Below, piece by piece: positions 21,898 through 32,624 of a stretch of DNA of 64,000 bases; position 1 is the first letter of the stretch, and the number at the start of each line of letters is the position of its first letter. The stretch covers positions 52,255,047 through 52,319,046 of the forward strand of contig CM055105.1 of NCBI GenBank assembly GCA_029204225.1. Reading direction: 5' to 3'. The stretch is from Diphasiastrum complanatum (Eukaryota; Streptophyta; Lycopodiopsida; Lycopodiales; Lycopodiaceae). Below the pieces are notes generated by a model. It had not been told where the DNA came from and made no database searches. It saw only the letters and a program-made list of their open reading frames with translations. The translations under genes were made by a program, and so were the position numbers.

Positions 21898-22692
21898 TGA
21901 CAAAATTTCCAGACTTCACACGTGTGGGGAATGTCCACAAGTATGATTGATCTTAATTAAACTTTGTGATAAGCACAATAACCTGATTCTAGATTGTTTA
22001 GCAAGATCTAGTTCAGAAGAAATGGCTTAACCACAATCTAACATGCTAAGCATCAAAATATGATAACAATGAATCAAAGAATGAACAAAAGTACAAGATT
22101 TCAGTGTATTAGCATTAGCTTCAACATGAGTTAGAGAGAGAAAACTAGAGAGATAACAAGCAAAATAGTTTAGGTCCAAAATGGCATGAGGTAGCTACAA
22201 AACTTTGGTTCTTCATCATTAATTGTGGGGAGAGCTACACATATTTATGGAGTTTGAGGTAGCTCGAGGTAGAACCACATCTATCCATTCCGAAATGACA
22301 ACTAAAGTGACATCTAGAGTCTATATGACATTTATCACTTTCCATGCATGAAATTCTACCAACTTTTTACAAGTGTACTAGTTCTAAGTAACAAAGTACA
22401 AATCATCATGCATGTGTCCATTATACTTTGTGCGTGCCTTGCATGTCACTATGGATCACTTAAAATTAATGCATGTGAATTGCCACGAGTTTTTACAAGC
22501 ATGAATTTGCCAATTCTATGTCTACAAACTATATGCAAGTTGTATTCTTCAATCTAGACATTACATAACCATGTAGCTCAAGTTCTATGTAGGCCAAACT
22601 TGGCATTTTGCATTTATGAGCTACATACTTGCATGGTACAACATTTGTAGCAAGCCAAGAAATCGATATGATCTGTTTTTTCAATTTTAACA
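21898..22692 (-). mobile_element. copia2 3' LTR (795 bp)
   Basis: On the minus strand it begins TGTTAAAATTGAAAAAACAG and ends GGAAATTTTGTCA. It aligns along its whole length with 27756-28550 with scattered substitutions. A CTTCACACGTGTGGGG site lies near its 3' end (21913-21928). Confidence 0.95.
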
Positions 22693-22707
22693 CTCCTCCT
22701 AAAAATA
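22693..22707 (-). other. copia2 polypurine tract
   Basis: The minus strand reads TTTTAGGAGGAG immediately before the LTR TGTTAAAA. This is the expected plus-strand primer position. Confidence 0.85.
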
Positions 22708-22709
22708 AT

Positions 22710-23222
22710 CTATATTGATTTGAACATGGATCTTGGTATAACTCCAAGATTGGCTCTATGCTTGATGAAGGAACTTTTGCTCAAAGGTTTGGTGAGCATA
22801 TCAGCAATGCAAGATGATGTGTCGATGTGCTCCAAATTGATTTCCCCTCCAATGAGCTTCTCTCTCACGAAGTGATGTGCAACTTCGATATGCTTGCTCC
22901 TTGCATGGAATATCGGGTTGTTGGCAAGGGCTTGGGCTGAAATGTTGTTACACATGATCATAGGTAGATCCTCTTCCAGGATTATCTTTAGTTCCACTAG
23001 TAACCTCTTGATCCAAAGCACTTCCTTTGTTGTTGTAGTGAGTGCCTTGTACTCAACTTCACATGATGAGAGTGATACAGTATCTTGCTTTTTTAAAAGC
23101 CAAGATATCAAGTTTCCTCCAAGATATATGACATAAGCACTTGTAGATTTTCGATTTGCTCTATCACTTGCAAAATCCGAGTCAGAATAACCAATAATAG
23201 AAAGATTTTCACTTTTATACAA
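22710..23222 (-). pseudogene. copia2 RNase H
   Basis: The frame holds GYSDSDFASDRANRKSTSAY, SLSSCEVEYKALTTTTKEVL, WIKRLLVELKI, NNISAQALANNPIFHARSKH, HHFVREKLIGGEI and ADMLTKPLSKSSF, a full copia RNase H through the C-terminal ADxLTK motif. It is separated from RT by stops. Confidence 0.92.
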
Positions 23223-23232
23223 TAAACCAAAA

Positions 23233-24391
23233 TCAAAAGTTGAAGATATTTCTCTTGGCCATTTTCCAATGATAGATAGTAGGATTTTGCGTAGCCTGGC
23301 TCAACTTATGAACACTAAAGCTTATGTCAGGTCTAGTTATTGTGAGCCAAATTAAGGAGCCTATAAGACTTCTAAAAAGTGTGATGTCCACGAAGGATCT
23401 TTCATCACCTTTGTTAGAATCCTTTACATTTTTCTCCATAGGTGTTTCTATACTCTTACAATTCAACATATTGAACTTCTTTAACATTGAAAGAGCATAC
23501 TTGGATTGACATACAAAGCTTTATCTTTAAGAAAGTGAATCTCTAATCCTAGAAGATAGTGAATTTTTTCAAGATCTTGCACATGAAATCTTTTCCAAGT
23601 GCAATCTTGGTTTCCTCAACTAACTTGATACTACTTTCTATCAGAATGATATCATCAACATAAATAAGAAGAATGACAATATCTTTATCAAAAAACTTGA
23701 CATATAAGGAAGGATCATAGTTACTAAGATTAAATCTTAGTGACTCAAGAAAGGTGTTAAGTTGAGAATACCATGACCTTGGAGCTTGCTTCAATCCATA
23801 TAAACTTTTGAAGAGCAAGCAAACTTTTTCTTTATCATGGATGAATCCAATAGGCTGATCCATATAAATCTCTTCTTCTAGATACCCATTTAGAAATGCA
23901 TTAGAGACTTCTAGTTGAAGAACTTGCAAATTGAAAAAACAAGCAAGAGAAATTATGAGTCTAATTGATACCATCTTTGCAACTGGGGCAAAGGTCTCCT
24001 CATAATCAAGTCCATAAACTTGAGCAAAACCTTTAGCACAAAGTCTAGCCTTGTACTTGTTGATTGTGCCATCTTGATTATACTTGACTCAAAAAACCCA
24101 CTTGCAACCAATGATGTGCTTGTTGGATGGAAGATCCACAAGCTCCCATGTCTTATTGGCCATCAAAGCATCATATTCTTCCTTCATGGCAAGGTACCAT
24201 TCCTTCGAGTTGAGTGCATCATATACATCCTTCGGCTCCTCATGAGAAATAAAATAGGCATAATTAGTGGAGTTGATTTCCACTTGCTTGCCTCTATCTT
24301 CATAGGTAAGCCTTCTAGGCTCGGATCTTTCTCTTTGAGATCTCCTTGATGAAAAGATTCGAGGTGACTCCTCCTCAATTCTCGGTCCCAT
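23233..24391 (-). pseudogene. copia2 reverse transcriptase, broken into several frames
   Basis: Pieces in order on the minus strand: SKEWYLAMKEEYDALMANKT and HIIGCKWVF (24391-24089); then the open stretch 23974-23549 with VSNAFLNGYLEEEIYMDQP, LYGLKQAPRSWYSQL and LLIYVDDIILIESS (intact YVDD); then 23487-23233 with KSIETPMEKNVK, FRSLIGSLIWLTITRPDISF and VHKLSQ. Stops and frameshifts separate the pieces. Confidence 0.92.
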
Positions 24392-24407
24392 CTCTCCATG
24401 ATAATCT

Positions 24408-25166
24408 TCAAGGGTGATGATTGGAGTATCTTGTGAGAATCTTTGAACTCGGCCTCCTCAAGAATGTATTTTTGATCTTCATGGAATATAACATCCTACT
24501 CTCAATTGTAGTTGAGGTAGAGGGAACATAGATTCTGTAAGCCTTCTTGTTGGATGCAGATCCAACCATGATCCCCAATTCTACCAACCATGATCCCTTT
24601 AATAGAATTAGGATCATCTCTTTTCTTTGTTTCCAAGGGCATATTAACAAAGCAAGCACAACCAAAAATTCTAAGATGATCTACCTTAGGTTTCTTCTTA
24701 AACAAGACTTCAAAATGTGATTTTCCGCATTGTGAGGTAATCTATTGCACAAATAGTTTGCACAATCTATACCTTCACCCCAATGATCAATAGGCCAAGA
24801 AGCTGCTACTCGAATTGCTTTAGCACATTCACATAAAGATCTGTTTTTCCTCTCAGCTACTCCATTTTGAGATGGAGAATAAGCACAAGAAAACTTTCTC
24901 TTTATTCCTTCACCTTCACAATATACATGAAACTTGTTGGAGATGTATTCACCTCCTCCATCACATCTTAAAGCTTTAACTTTAAAAGAAAACTGTTTCT
25001 CAACATAAGCTTTGAAGATTAAAAATTGATCAAAAACCATTTCCTTTGAAGAAAGTAGATACAACCAAGTATATCTAGTAAAGTCATCAATAAAGGTGAC
25101 AAAACATGTTGCACCACCAATACTTTTAGAAGAGGAAAAATGTACATATGAGTGTATAAGCTCCAA
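24408..25166 (-). pseudogene. copia2 integrase
   Basis: The frame at 24681-25166 has MELIHSYVHF (D of the usual HSDV changed to Y), FIDDFTRYTWLYLLSSK, LRCDGGGEYISNKF and YSPSQNGVAERKNRSL, which is the integrase core with the first catalytic aspartate replaced. Frames at 24408-24705 continue with KVDHLRIFGCACFVNMPLET and GIMVG. It is broken by frameshifts. Confidence 0.9.
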
Positions 25167-25204
25167 ATGATGAGTAGTCTTTATAAAAGACTTCTAATAT
25201 GGCT

Positions 25205-25782
25205 TTATGTGTGACTTTGCAATGGCACATGCCTCACAAGACTTGAATCTTTAGAAAGAGATTTTGGAAGACCAATAGACTTCACTTTCTTAACCATAGA
25301 AGACATAGATTTAAAGTTAGGATGACCCAACCTTCTATGCCACAACTCCTCCTTAGATAACAAAGCAACTTCACAAAGGTTTGCATTCTCATAAGAATTC
25401 AACTTAAAAATTCCACCACATCTAGATCCATCAGCAAGGATCTCATCTTTCTCTTGATAAAACAAGTGTTGGAGTTGAACTTTACATCACAACCATTATC
25501 AAGCAACTTTCCCACACTAATTAAGTTCTTTGTGAGTTTTGGAATGAAAAGAACATTAGAAAGTGGAAGAACTTTTGAAAAAGCAAGTTTCAATGGAATG
25601 TTGCCAATTCCTTCTATTGGGCACTCATGATCATTAGCTATGTAAATAGATCTCTTGAGTTCTTTGAAAGGTAAGATTGAGTCAAATGACTCCTTTGAAC
25701 AGGATATATGTGAAGAGGCTCCACTGTCTATGTACCAAGCTCCATCTTTCTTGAAAGGTGATGAAGAAAAATTGGACACCAT
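25205..25782 (-). pseudogene. copia2 protease and pre-integrase region
   Basis: The frame 25399-25782 starts in MVSNFSSSPFKKDGAWYIDS, GASSHIS (intact D-S-G-A), and continues VLFIPKLTKNLISVGKLLDN. The overlapping frame 25205-25465 gives EELWHRRLGHPNFKSMSSM, the pre-integrase zinc motif. The two are offset by a small indel near 25440. Confidence 0.9.
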
Positions 25783-25849
25783 AAGTCATCCTTCTCCATC
25801 ACTTGCAACAGAATCTTCTTCAATCTCTTTGGAGAGATTAGCTTGCTTC

Positions 25850-26684
25850 AGTTGGTTTTTCTTCTTGAAGAAATTAGAGACATCGTTCCCCTTCTTGCCA
25901 CAGAAGAAACACTTCACTTTCTTCTTCTTGGACTTTGAGTTAGAAGGATGAGATGTATCATCCTCTTCACCATCTTTGTCTCGATCTTTGGCTTTGTCTT
26001 TGTTGGATGCTTGAGAGAACTGATTCTTACTCCTTCATTTATGCTTGCCTTTGACAAAGAGGGCTTTGTCACTTCCACCATGCTCGAGTTGTTCATCCTA
26101 GAGAGTTTATAGCTCTGTCTAGATTCTTCATAAATAAGAATTCCTTGGAGAGTTTCTAGATTAGACACCTCCTCTTTAATAGCAAAAGACTGAACAAGAT
26201 TATCATAGTCATATCTCAAGCCATTCAGTATGACTTGAACTAGCTCATCTTGGTTAATAGTAACATTAACACATGAAAGCTCTCTATGTAAATCTTTAAT
26301 TCTCAAAACATAGTTAGATGCACTCTTTTCATTTCTTTGAAAACTTTGAAAAATCTAATTCCTAAGAGTGAGTATTATAGAAGTATTCTTTGCTTCATCG
26401 ATGGTCTTTAGTGCATCCCAAGCTTCTTAGGCTGTAGTGCAAGATCCCATCTCTCTCAAAATTTTATTAGATACATTCATCTTAATGAAATGTAGAGCCA
26501 TTCTAGCTCTTTTCTTGTACTTAAGAATTTCAGCCTGTGCTTGAGGCTCCTCCTCAACACCAAGCACAATATCCATAACATCCTGGAGTATGAAAATAGA
26601 CTCCATTCTGAACTTCCAAATTGAGTAATTAGAAGTATTTAGTCTTTCACTCGCTTCTAGAAGATATCCTCCCTGAGATGCCAT
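25850..26684 (-). pseudogene. copia2 Gag, broken
   Basis: The ATG at 26684 starts MASQGGYLLEASERLNTSNY and continues IWKFRMESIFILQDVMDIVL, very close to the copia3 array Gag. A TAA-type stop after the CTTA tract at about 26427 and a frame break separate it from 25914-26306 (IKDLHRELSCVNVTINQDEL and VQVILNGLRYDYDNLVQSFA). The CCHC knuckle region near 25880-25930 is out of frame. Confidence 0.9.
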
Positions 26685-26750
26685 TTTAATGAAGACTTCT
26701 TAGTTATTGGACTGAGATATGTTTGAGCTTGTTCCAAATAGACTTAAACA

Positions 26751-27123
26751 TTAGAGGAGTTTTGAGCTCCAAAAAGACCCTTTAAGAATTTGTGCAAGAT
26801 GTGGTTTATATTATTAAAATATTATAACACTAATACATTTGACTTGCCATAACTTTTTAATCATAGCTCAAAAGTATGTCATGTAACATATCATTGGAAA
26901 GTCCTTGTCAAGCGCTTTCCAATGCACCAAACTCCGCTAAATTCGGACTTACCACTAAAAAGTTATGCCATTTTAGTGTGGAATCAAAATGTGGACTCAA
27001 AAAGTTACGTTACGTAGATTTCAAATTTGAGTGTTTTGATTGGTCCATGTGTAAGAAAAAATTGAGAAAAAATATAAAAAAAATCTTTACAAAGGGTCTT
27101 TTTTGGATTTAGAACTCCTCTAA
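26751..27123. mobile_element. 373-bp MITE with about 33-bp terminal inverted repeats
   Basis: The left end TTAGAGGAGTTTTGAGCTCC followed by AAAAAGACCCTTT is mirrored at the right end by AAAGGGTC, TTTTTTGGATTTAG and AACTCCTCTAA. No ORF spans it. If the outermost TA on each side is the target dinucleotide, it would be a Tc1/mariner-like (TA-inserting) MITE; no longer flank repeat is visible. It sits in the copia2 leader between the LTR and gag. Partial copies of the same family occur at 14055-14131 and 29502-29672. Confidence 0.85.
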
Positions 27124-27741
27124 TGGTTGCTGCTCTCTTTCACTATAGGTATTTTCAAGGATGTACTACCTTCCTATGTGAAACACTTGCAACTGTATTT
27201 GAGATGACTCTCAAATATTCCACAAAACAAGTAATCTAGATCAGACACACAAAGTGGATTGAGACACTTTGGCTAGTTTGAATCCTACTTTTTGGCACGT
27301 GTGAAATGCATCAAAAGAAAACACAATTGACTCTCGATTCAGAACAAAGCAAGATTGAATCAAATCAAAATGCTATCACTTAGATTTTGGACCTATCCCT
27401 ATCCTCTTTAAGAGCTTATAACTCTTGCTAGACACATCAGATTGATTTGGTTTCAATTTCTATGAAAAGTGTAGATCATAAGCTTTCCATTAAGCTATAA
27501 CACTCATATCTTTGGATCTATTAGCAAGGAGAACAAAAGGACTGAAAACCTCTTATTTTCACACGTGCGGAATTCCAGAATTCCGTACTACCACTTTTCA
27601 GGTCTGAAAATTCAGTTCCAATCTGATTTGATCCAAATACACTTCAGAGAAAGGTGAGAAAAAGTGTAAAACTATTTTTTTGCTTGATTTAGCTCTCAGT
27701 TTCTTGTACAATCAGAGATGTTAGCATGCAAAGCTTAATTT
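27124..27741 (-). other. copia2 leader
   Basis: Untranslated region between primer site and MITE. It contains two further CACGTG-type sites, GGCACGTGTGAAATG at 27295 and TTTTCACACGTGCGGAA at 27556. No ORF. Confidence 0.7.
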
Positions 27742-27755
27742 GGCTTTGAATACCA
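27742..27755 (-). other. copia2 primer-binding site
   Basis: The minus strand reads TGGTATTCAAAGCC, a decayed form of the usual TGGTATCAGAGCC, directly after the LTR end TGATCA. Confidence 0.85.
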
Positions 27756-28550
27756 TGATCAAATTTCCAAAATTCACGTGTGTGGGGAATGTCCACAAGT
27801 ATGATTGATCTTAATTAGGCTTTGTGATAAGCACAGTAACCTGATTCTAGATTGTTTAGCAAGATCTAGTTCAGAAGAAATGGCTTAACCACAATCTAAC
27901 ATGCTGAGCATCAGAATATGATAGCAATGAATCAAAGAATGAACAAAAGTACAAGATTTTAGTGTATTAGTATTAGCTTCAACATGAGTTAGAGAGAGAA
28001 AGCTAGAGAGATAACAAGCAAAATAGTTTAGATCCAAAATGGCATGAGGTAGCTACAAAATTTTGGTTCTTCATCATTAATTGTGAGGAGAGCTACACAT
28101 ATCTATGGAGTTTGAGGTAGCTCGAGGTAGAACCACATCTATCCATTCCGAAATGACAACTAAAGTGACATCTAGAGTCTATGTGATATTTATCACTTGC
28201 CATGCATGAAATTCTACCAACTTTTTACAAGTATACTAGTTCTAAGTAACAAAGTACAAATCATCATGCATGTGTCCATTATACTTTGTGCATGCCTTGC
28301 ATGTCACTATGGATCACTTACAATTAATGCATGTGAATTGCCACGAGTTTCTACAAGCATGAATTTGCCAATTCTATGTCTACAAACTATATACAAGTTG
28401 TATTCTTCAATCTAGACATTACATAACTATGTAGCTCGAGTTCTATGTACGCCAAACTTGGCATTTTGCATTTATGAGCTACATACTTGCATTGTACAAC
28501 ATTTTAGCAAAGCCAAGTAATCAATATGATTTGTTTTTCCAATTTTAACA
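27756..28550 (-). mobile_element. copia2 5' LTR (795 bp)
   Basis: On the minus strand it begins TGTTAAAATTGGAAAAACAA and ends AATTTGATCA. It is collinear with the left LTR over its entire length. Confidence 0.95.
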
Positions 28551-28552
28551 CT

Positions 28553-28574
28553 TGTGTGTGTGTGTGTGTGAATG

Positions 28575-28640
<66 letters not shown>
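28553..28640. repeat. (TG)n(GA)n compound microsatellite
   Basis: About 18 bases of TG, a short AATGAAT interruption, then about 64 bases of GA. It begins two bases outside the copia2 LTR, which may explain why no exact target duplication can be read. Confidence 0.96.
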
Positions 28641-28644
<4 letters not shown>

Positions 28645-28733
28645 TAGAAGCTGGAGGGAAGTGATACATGAATGCAAGGCAGCAGGATATAGTGCACACA
28701 CAACGAACGGAAGCATTCACAAAATCGGGTGCC

Positions 28734-29408
28734 ATGTCTTTCAGCAACGGCCTCACATTTAAGCTCCATCCTCTGGTGATCGTGAATGTCTCAGATCATT
28801 TCACTTGCATCAAGGCCCAGTGGTGTCGGCACCACAAGCTCTCGGCCTCATCCTTGTGTGTATGGCTATGTCATTGGGATTCAATCCGGACTCACGGTCA
28901 AAATCTTGAATAGGTTTGAGCTTCAGTACGATTCTGACTTGGATTCCATACATAGACCATTTCTTGAACTGAAGCAGGAGTAGTACAAGAAGATGTTCCC
29001 TACGTATGATATTCTGGGATGGTATTCCATAGGCAGTGATATTCAGAACAATGATATGCAGATCCACAAGGCATTGATGGACATTAATGAGAGTCCTATC
29101 TATGTGCCTCTGAATCCGGTCATCAATCTCAGAAGGATTTGCCTCTTACAATTTTCAAAATCGAGTTGCATGTAATTGATGGAGTGCCTTCTATGATATT
29201 TGTCAGGTCCGTGTACACGATCGAGACGTTGGAAGCAGAGCACATTTTTGAGGACCATGTTGTGCATATAAAACCTTCGGATGGAAGCTCGGCCGTCACT
29301 CAATTGGCTGCACATTTGATGGGAATGCACAATGCCATCAAAATTAACAACCACATCAAGGTCTTCTAAAATCTTTTGTCGGCCATTCAAAGGAGAATCC
29401 CCATATGA
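28734..29408 (+). pseudogene. COP9 signalosome subunit 6 (CSN6) fragment
   Basis: The ATG at 28734 gives MSFSNGLTFKLHPLVIVNVS and DHFTCIKAQ; after frame changes come VYGYVIGIQSGLTVKILNRF, DILGWYSIGSDIQNNDMQIH, KALMDINESPIYVPLNPVIN, IELHVIDGVPSMIFVRSVYT, IETLEAEHIFEDHV, HIKPSDGSSAVTQLAAHLMG and NLLSAIQRR. This is the MPN domain of CSN6, a non-catalytic subunit of the COP9 signalosome that removes NEDD8 from cullins. The order is collinear without introns over about 220 residues, but there are several frameshifts and stops (for example TAG after ELKQE and TAA after HIKVF). The C-terminal half is absent. The lack of introns suggests capture of spliced sequence or a retroposed copy later picked up by the Helitron. 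Confidence 0.92.
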
Positions 29409-29501
29409 GCATGCACTGTTGAAACAAAAAAAAAATTGGATTTGCAAAAGAGACAAGACACTTTTTTCAAATGCGGGAGTGGATGCAGAGGCAAGTTGCC
29501 A

Positions 29502-29672
29502 TTAGAGGAGTTCTAAATCCAAAAAAGACCCTTTGTGAAGATTTTTTTTATATATTTTTCTCAATTTTTTCTTACACATGGACCAATCAAAACACTCAAA
29601 TTTGAAATCTACGTAACATAACTTTTTGAGTCCACATTTTGATTCCACACTAAAAATGGCATAACTTTTTAG
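29502..29672 (-). mobile_element. Half copy of the 26751-27123 MITE
   Basis: It matches, in reverse orientation, the right half of that MITE from its terminus (TTAGAGGAGTTCTAAATCCA) to the AAAATGGCATAACTTTTTAG region. The other terminus is missing and a different repeated sequence begins at 29673. Confidence 0.85.
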
Positions 29673-30261
29673 CTCTAACTCGCCTCGACTATATATCTTT
29701 ATATATCTAGTATCCATCTACTCTCCACTTTATGATCCCGATCTCCTCTCCACTCCACCCTATCCCAATTGGCCCTACTCGACTCTACTCGACTTTGTTT
29801 TCGACCCGACCCGATATTCAGATGGGTCTCCACCCGGCTGCCATGGCGGGTGACAGAGCACATTTATTTTCAAAAAAATTAGATGGGTCTCCACCTACCA
29901 TGACCCATCAAAAAAATCTTCAAAAAAACAGTTCTAACTCGACTCGACCCTACTAACTATCTTTATACATCTAGTATCCATCCACTCTCCACTTTATGGT
30001 CCCGATTCCCTCTCCACTCCACCCTATCCACTTTATGGTCCCGATTTTCTCTCCACTCCACTCCACCCTATCCCACTTCACCCTACTTGACTCTATTCGA
30101 CTTTGTTTTCGACCCGCCGACCCAATGTTCTGATGGGTCTCCACCTGCCGAGGCGGGTGGAGACCAATCAGACCACATTTTTTTATCGAAAAAATTTAGA
30201 TGGGTCTCCACCCGCCGTGGTCTCCATCGTTCCCGATCCCCTCTCCACTCCACCCATATAA
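29673..30261. repeat. Tandem duplication with GGTCTCCACC palindromes
   Basis: Two diverged direct copies (about 29673-29935 and 29936-30261) share CTAACTCG, ATCTAGTATCCATC, CTCTCCACTTTATG, GACTTTGTTTTCGACCCG and GATGGGTCTCCACC blocks. The second copy has an extra internal repeat of the CTCTCCACTTTATGGTCCCGA part. Each contains inverted pairs of GGTCTCCACCYGCC and GGCGGGTGGAGACC. No ORF of merit and no element ends are seen. Confidence 0.8.
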
Positions 30262-32087
30262 GGGTATAATATCGCAATATTTGAGTATGTATTCGAGATT
30301 TTGAATATTTATAAAATGCATGGTATTACATATCTCTTCCTCAAATGTGAAACAAAGAGTTTGTCATGGTGAACCAATTTGAATAATTTTTTCATTAAAT
30401 CTTCGAGCTTAGGTCATGTGTTAAGATATTTTTTGTCTGAATTGATTATATGAGGTAGGTTGAGGTAGATTGATTGAGTTTATTTGATTTTGCAAAATTA
30501 GCAATTTGTAACAGCATCAGATACAAAAATAGTATAAAAAGTTCATAAAGTATCCATTTCTGCCTATAATTTCAGAGCCAATTCCAGATCCTCCTGGGCT
30601 TCAATCAACATCAATTGTTCTGAGTATATCGACCAATTGGCAGATTACCAAATTCTTCTAATTTAACTAGTAGCAAACTTCCATCAAAGAGAGTTTGAGC
30701 TAAACCTTCATCTTCTTTGAAATCTAATCGTAATGTAATTTCTTTAAAGAAACGAGGTGAAAACTGTATAAAATTACATTTAACATATAACTACTATACA
30801 AAAAATAAAGGCTTTGGTGTAAAAGTTCTGAACTACTGATAAGAATATGTACAAAATGGACGATGTTGCGGAGATCTTTGTCTGTCCTGAATATTGTGTC
30901 TAACTTCCGCAAAGTAATCTGCAAAATTGCTCTCCCAATCGATATATAAACCGAATACGCCAGAAGACCTGCATTGTCGAAGGAGACAAAATTTGTGCTA
31001 ACGAATGGTATAAACAAATAGAAGTCCGACTTCTTCTTCCAAAATTGTCGCTTTCGATATTCATCCTCAAAAATTTGATATTCTTTAGGTTTTATATACT
31101 GTAGAACATACATACAAGTGGATCCTATATAAAATTCTACTATTCCAAATGGAGAGATCTTAAATTTTCTCTATAAGATTCTCCAACACATATAACCCTT
31201 CTGTTCTACTGAAAACTGTTCCCATAACCATACAAATTCTCTTTGTCCGAAACTGACTCCCAAGCCTCCCATGAAATTCCTATGCTCTCTGGTAACATCG
31301 GATAGTCGACACGCCATTGCAATTCGATATTAAAATGGTGTGGCAACCATGTCTTTAATCTTCGACAAGAAGTTTTAAATCTTTCAGCACATACCTTCGA
31401 AACTTGTTGCAAGTGCGCTTCCCTTTCGACTGTGCTTTTGCTAGGGCTTGATTGTAGAGGTTAGTGGCCAGCTTTTGATCATCGACATACTATTTTTGAT
31501 CCGCGATTTCCTTCAACAACTCAACTATCTTTTTGACGGACTCTACATATTCCGAATGTGTTGTCACATCCGAACAGATAGGTACAGAGAGCAATCGCTA
31601 CTGGAGGACTTAGATTTGCTCAAGGGCCTGTGTATATTCGGCATGTGAGTCAGGACCTCCGCAAGGAAGAGTTCTAGAGGATAACTCTTTTAACTCAGCG
31701 AACTCCTCTTCAAGCAATGTCTTCTTGATTTTGAGAGGCTCCAAGAACTCGTTGCTACGTCTTCTTGAGCTATGTCTTCTGCTACTTCTTCCTGTGTTGT
31801 GTCTTGTGCTCTGGCATCTATAGTGACTACCTGAGAGGAGATACCATCAACATCCATGGCAGTAGTCCTAGAGAGTTGGTGGTGCTGTGGAAGTGGGTTG
31901 CAGGATGATCAAAAGATCTATTGTCGTGGAAAGTGTTGGCCTTCCCTCAAGCAACCTTTTATCTGCATTTGTTAGCACACCAATGTGCTCACACAGGCGT
32001 GAGATATGTGTGCCAAACACATCCAAAATGCATCCAAAATTTTGGACAAAAATAGTGGCATCCACATCTATAATAAACAGAACTTGA
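30262..32087. other. Unassigned degenerate region
   Basis: Minus-strand frames exist at 30724-31113 (129 codons) and 31206-31412 (68 codons, with a Trp/Glu-rich tail). Together with the frame at 32088-32624 they lie on one strand in a plausible order for a decayed multi-kilobase coding region, but I recognise no family and found no start, splice sites or terminal repeats. Nothing else is seen. Confidence 0.35.
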
Positions 32088-32624
32088 TTAGCATATTTGC
32101 AAAAAAAATTGAATTGCTAGTCCTTGATCATGGTGATTTTGTACCCCTTGTTGGACACAACAATTGGCTAGGAAGCACTTGGCCTCGTAGATCTCGTTCT
32201 CGGATTTCTGATGTGCAACTCCATCCCGGGGCAATCCAAGAGCAGTTGAAAAAGTGTTCTTGTTGAAGAGATAAGACACACCCCGGATCTGCAATGTGAT
32301 ATATGTTTCAGTAACCGAGTTGATTGAATTCACAAACTTGTTACTGACTTCAGCAAACACCACTGATGGATCAATTTTGAGATGATTCAGATGGTAGCAG
32401 GGCTTGAATTGCTGAAAGTCTGATAGAAGCACACGCTTTTCAATTGATAGTCGAGCTTGTTCCAGCATCCATGATGAATAGTGTAGTATTTGAGTCAACA
32501 TCCAAGAAGCTAGGTCGAATGCGAGAGCATTGATGATGGCGAGAGCAATGAGAGCAAGAGTAAGCAACGAGCATGAACGCAAGAAAACATAAGGAGAGTG
32601 TAAGTGGAAAAAGAAAAATGACAA
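32088..32624 (-). CDS. Unrecognised 178-codon ORF
   Basis: The first 40 residues are hydrophobic (SLLTLALIALAIINALAFDL) and may be a shadow of upstream DNA. The rest is soluble in character and contains FNKNTFSTALGLPRDG, which vaguely recalls the helical motif with LGLP seen in N-terminal regions of some plant retroelement proteins. That is a weak resemblance and no function is proposed. It might be a remnant of the same element as the minus-strand frames at 30724 and 31206. Coding status is uncertain. Confidence 0.3.
   Translation of the reverse strand: MSFFFFHLHSPYVFLRSCSLLTLALIALAIINALAFDLASWMLTQILHYSSWMLEQARLSIEKRVLLSDFQQFKPCYHLNHLKIDPSVVFAEVSNKFVNSINSVTETYITLQIRGVSYLFNKNTFSTALGLPRDGVAHQKSENEIYEAKCFLANCCVQQGVQNHHDQGLAIQFFLQIC

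Larger units (their letters stand above)
21893..28555 (-). mobile_element. copia2: complete but defective Ty1/copia element inserted in Helitron B cargo
   Basis: Two LTRs of the same length (795 bp; 21898-22692 and 27756-28550) flank gag, protease, integrase, RT and RNase H on the minus strand, with a primer site next to the right LTR and a polypurine tract next to the left LTR. Flanking pentamers are CCTAT (left) and CTTGT (right), not an exact duplication, so the target repeat has decayed or one flank was altered by the GT-rich DNA. The coding region has at least six frame breaks or stops. A MITE is inserted in the leader. The element belongs near copia3, since their Gag starts and LTR starts are alike. 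Confidence 0.92.
20646..29500 (+). mobile_element. Helitron B: 5' terminus and gene-fragment cargo; 3' end not found
   Basis: Immediately after the CTAG of Helitron A is TCTATATTATATAAAATAAT, followed by the same subterminal palindrome (GCGGGCAGC-TCAT-GCTGCTCGC) and TAACGCG as at 15098. Downstream lie intronless fragments of two unrelated host genes, a thioredoxin reductase and CSN6, in the same orientation and only about 0.3 kb apart once copia2 (21898-28550) is removed. No hairpin plus CTRR end was recognised after the CSN6 fragment, so the right limit given here is only the end of recognisable cargo. Confidence 0.6.

Noticed and set aside
21893-28555. Exact 5-bp target duplication for copia2
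   Set aside because: Flanks CCTAT and CTTGT do not match; ends were set from LTR alignment, primer site and polypurine tract only.
29673-29720. Helitron B 3' end at ATATATCTAG near 29700
   Set aside because: There is no GC hairpin at the right distance and the same CTAG recurs in the tandem repeat at 29977, so it is not a convincing terminus.
30724-31113. A real 129-codon gene
   Set aside because: No recognised motif, no start context and decayed surroundings; kept only as part of an unassigned region.
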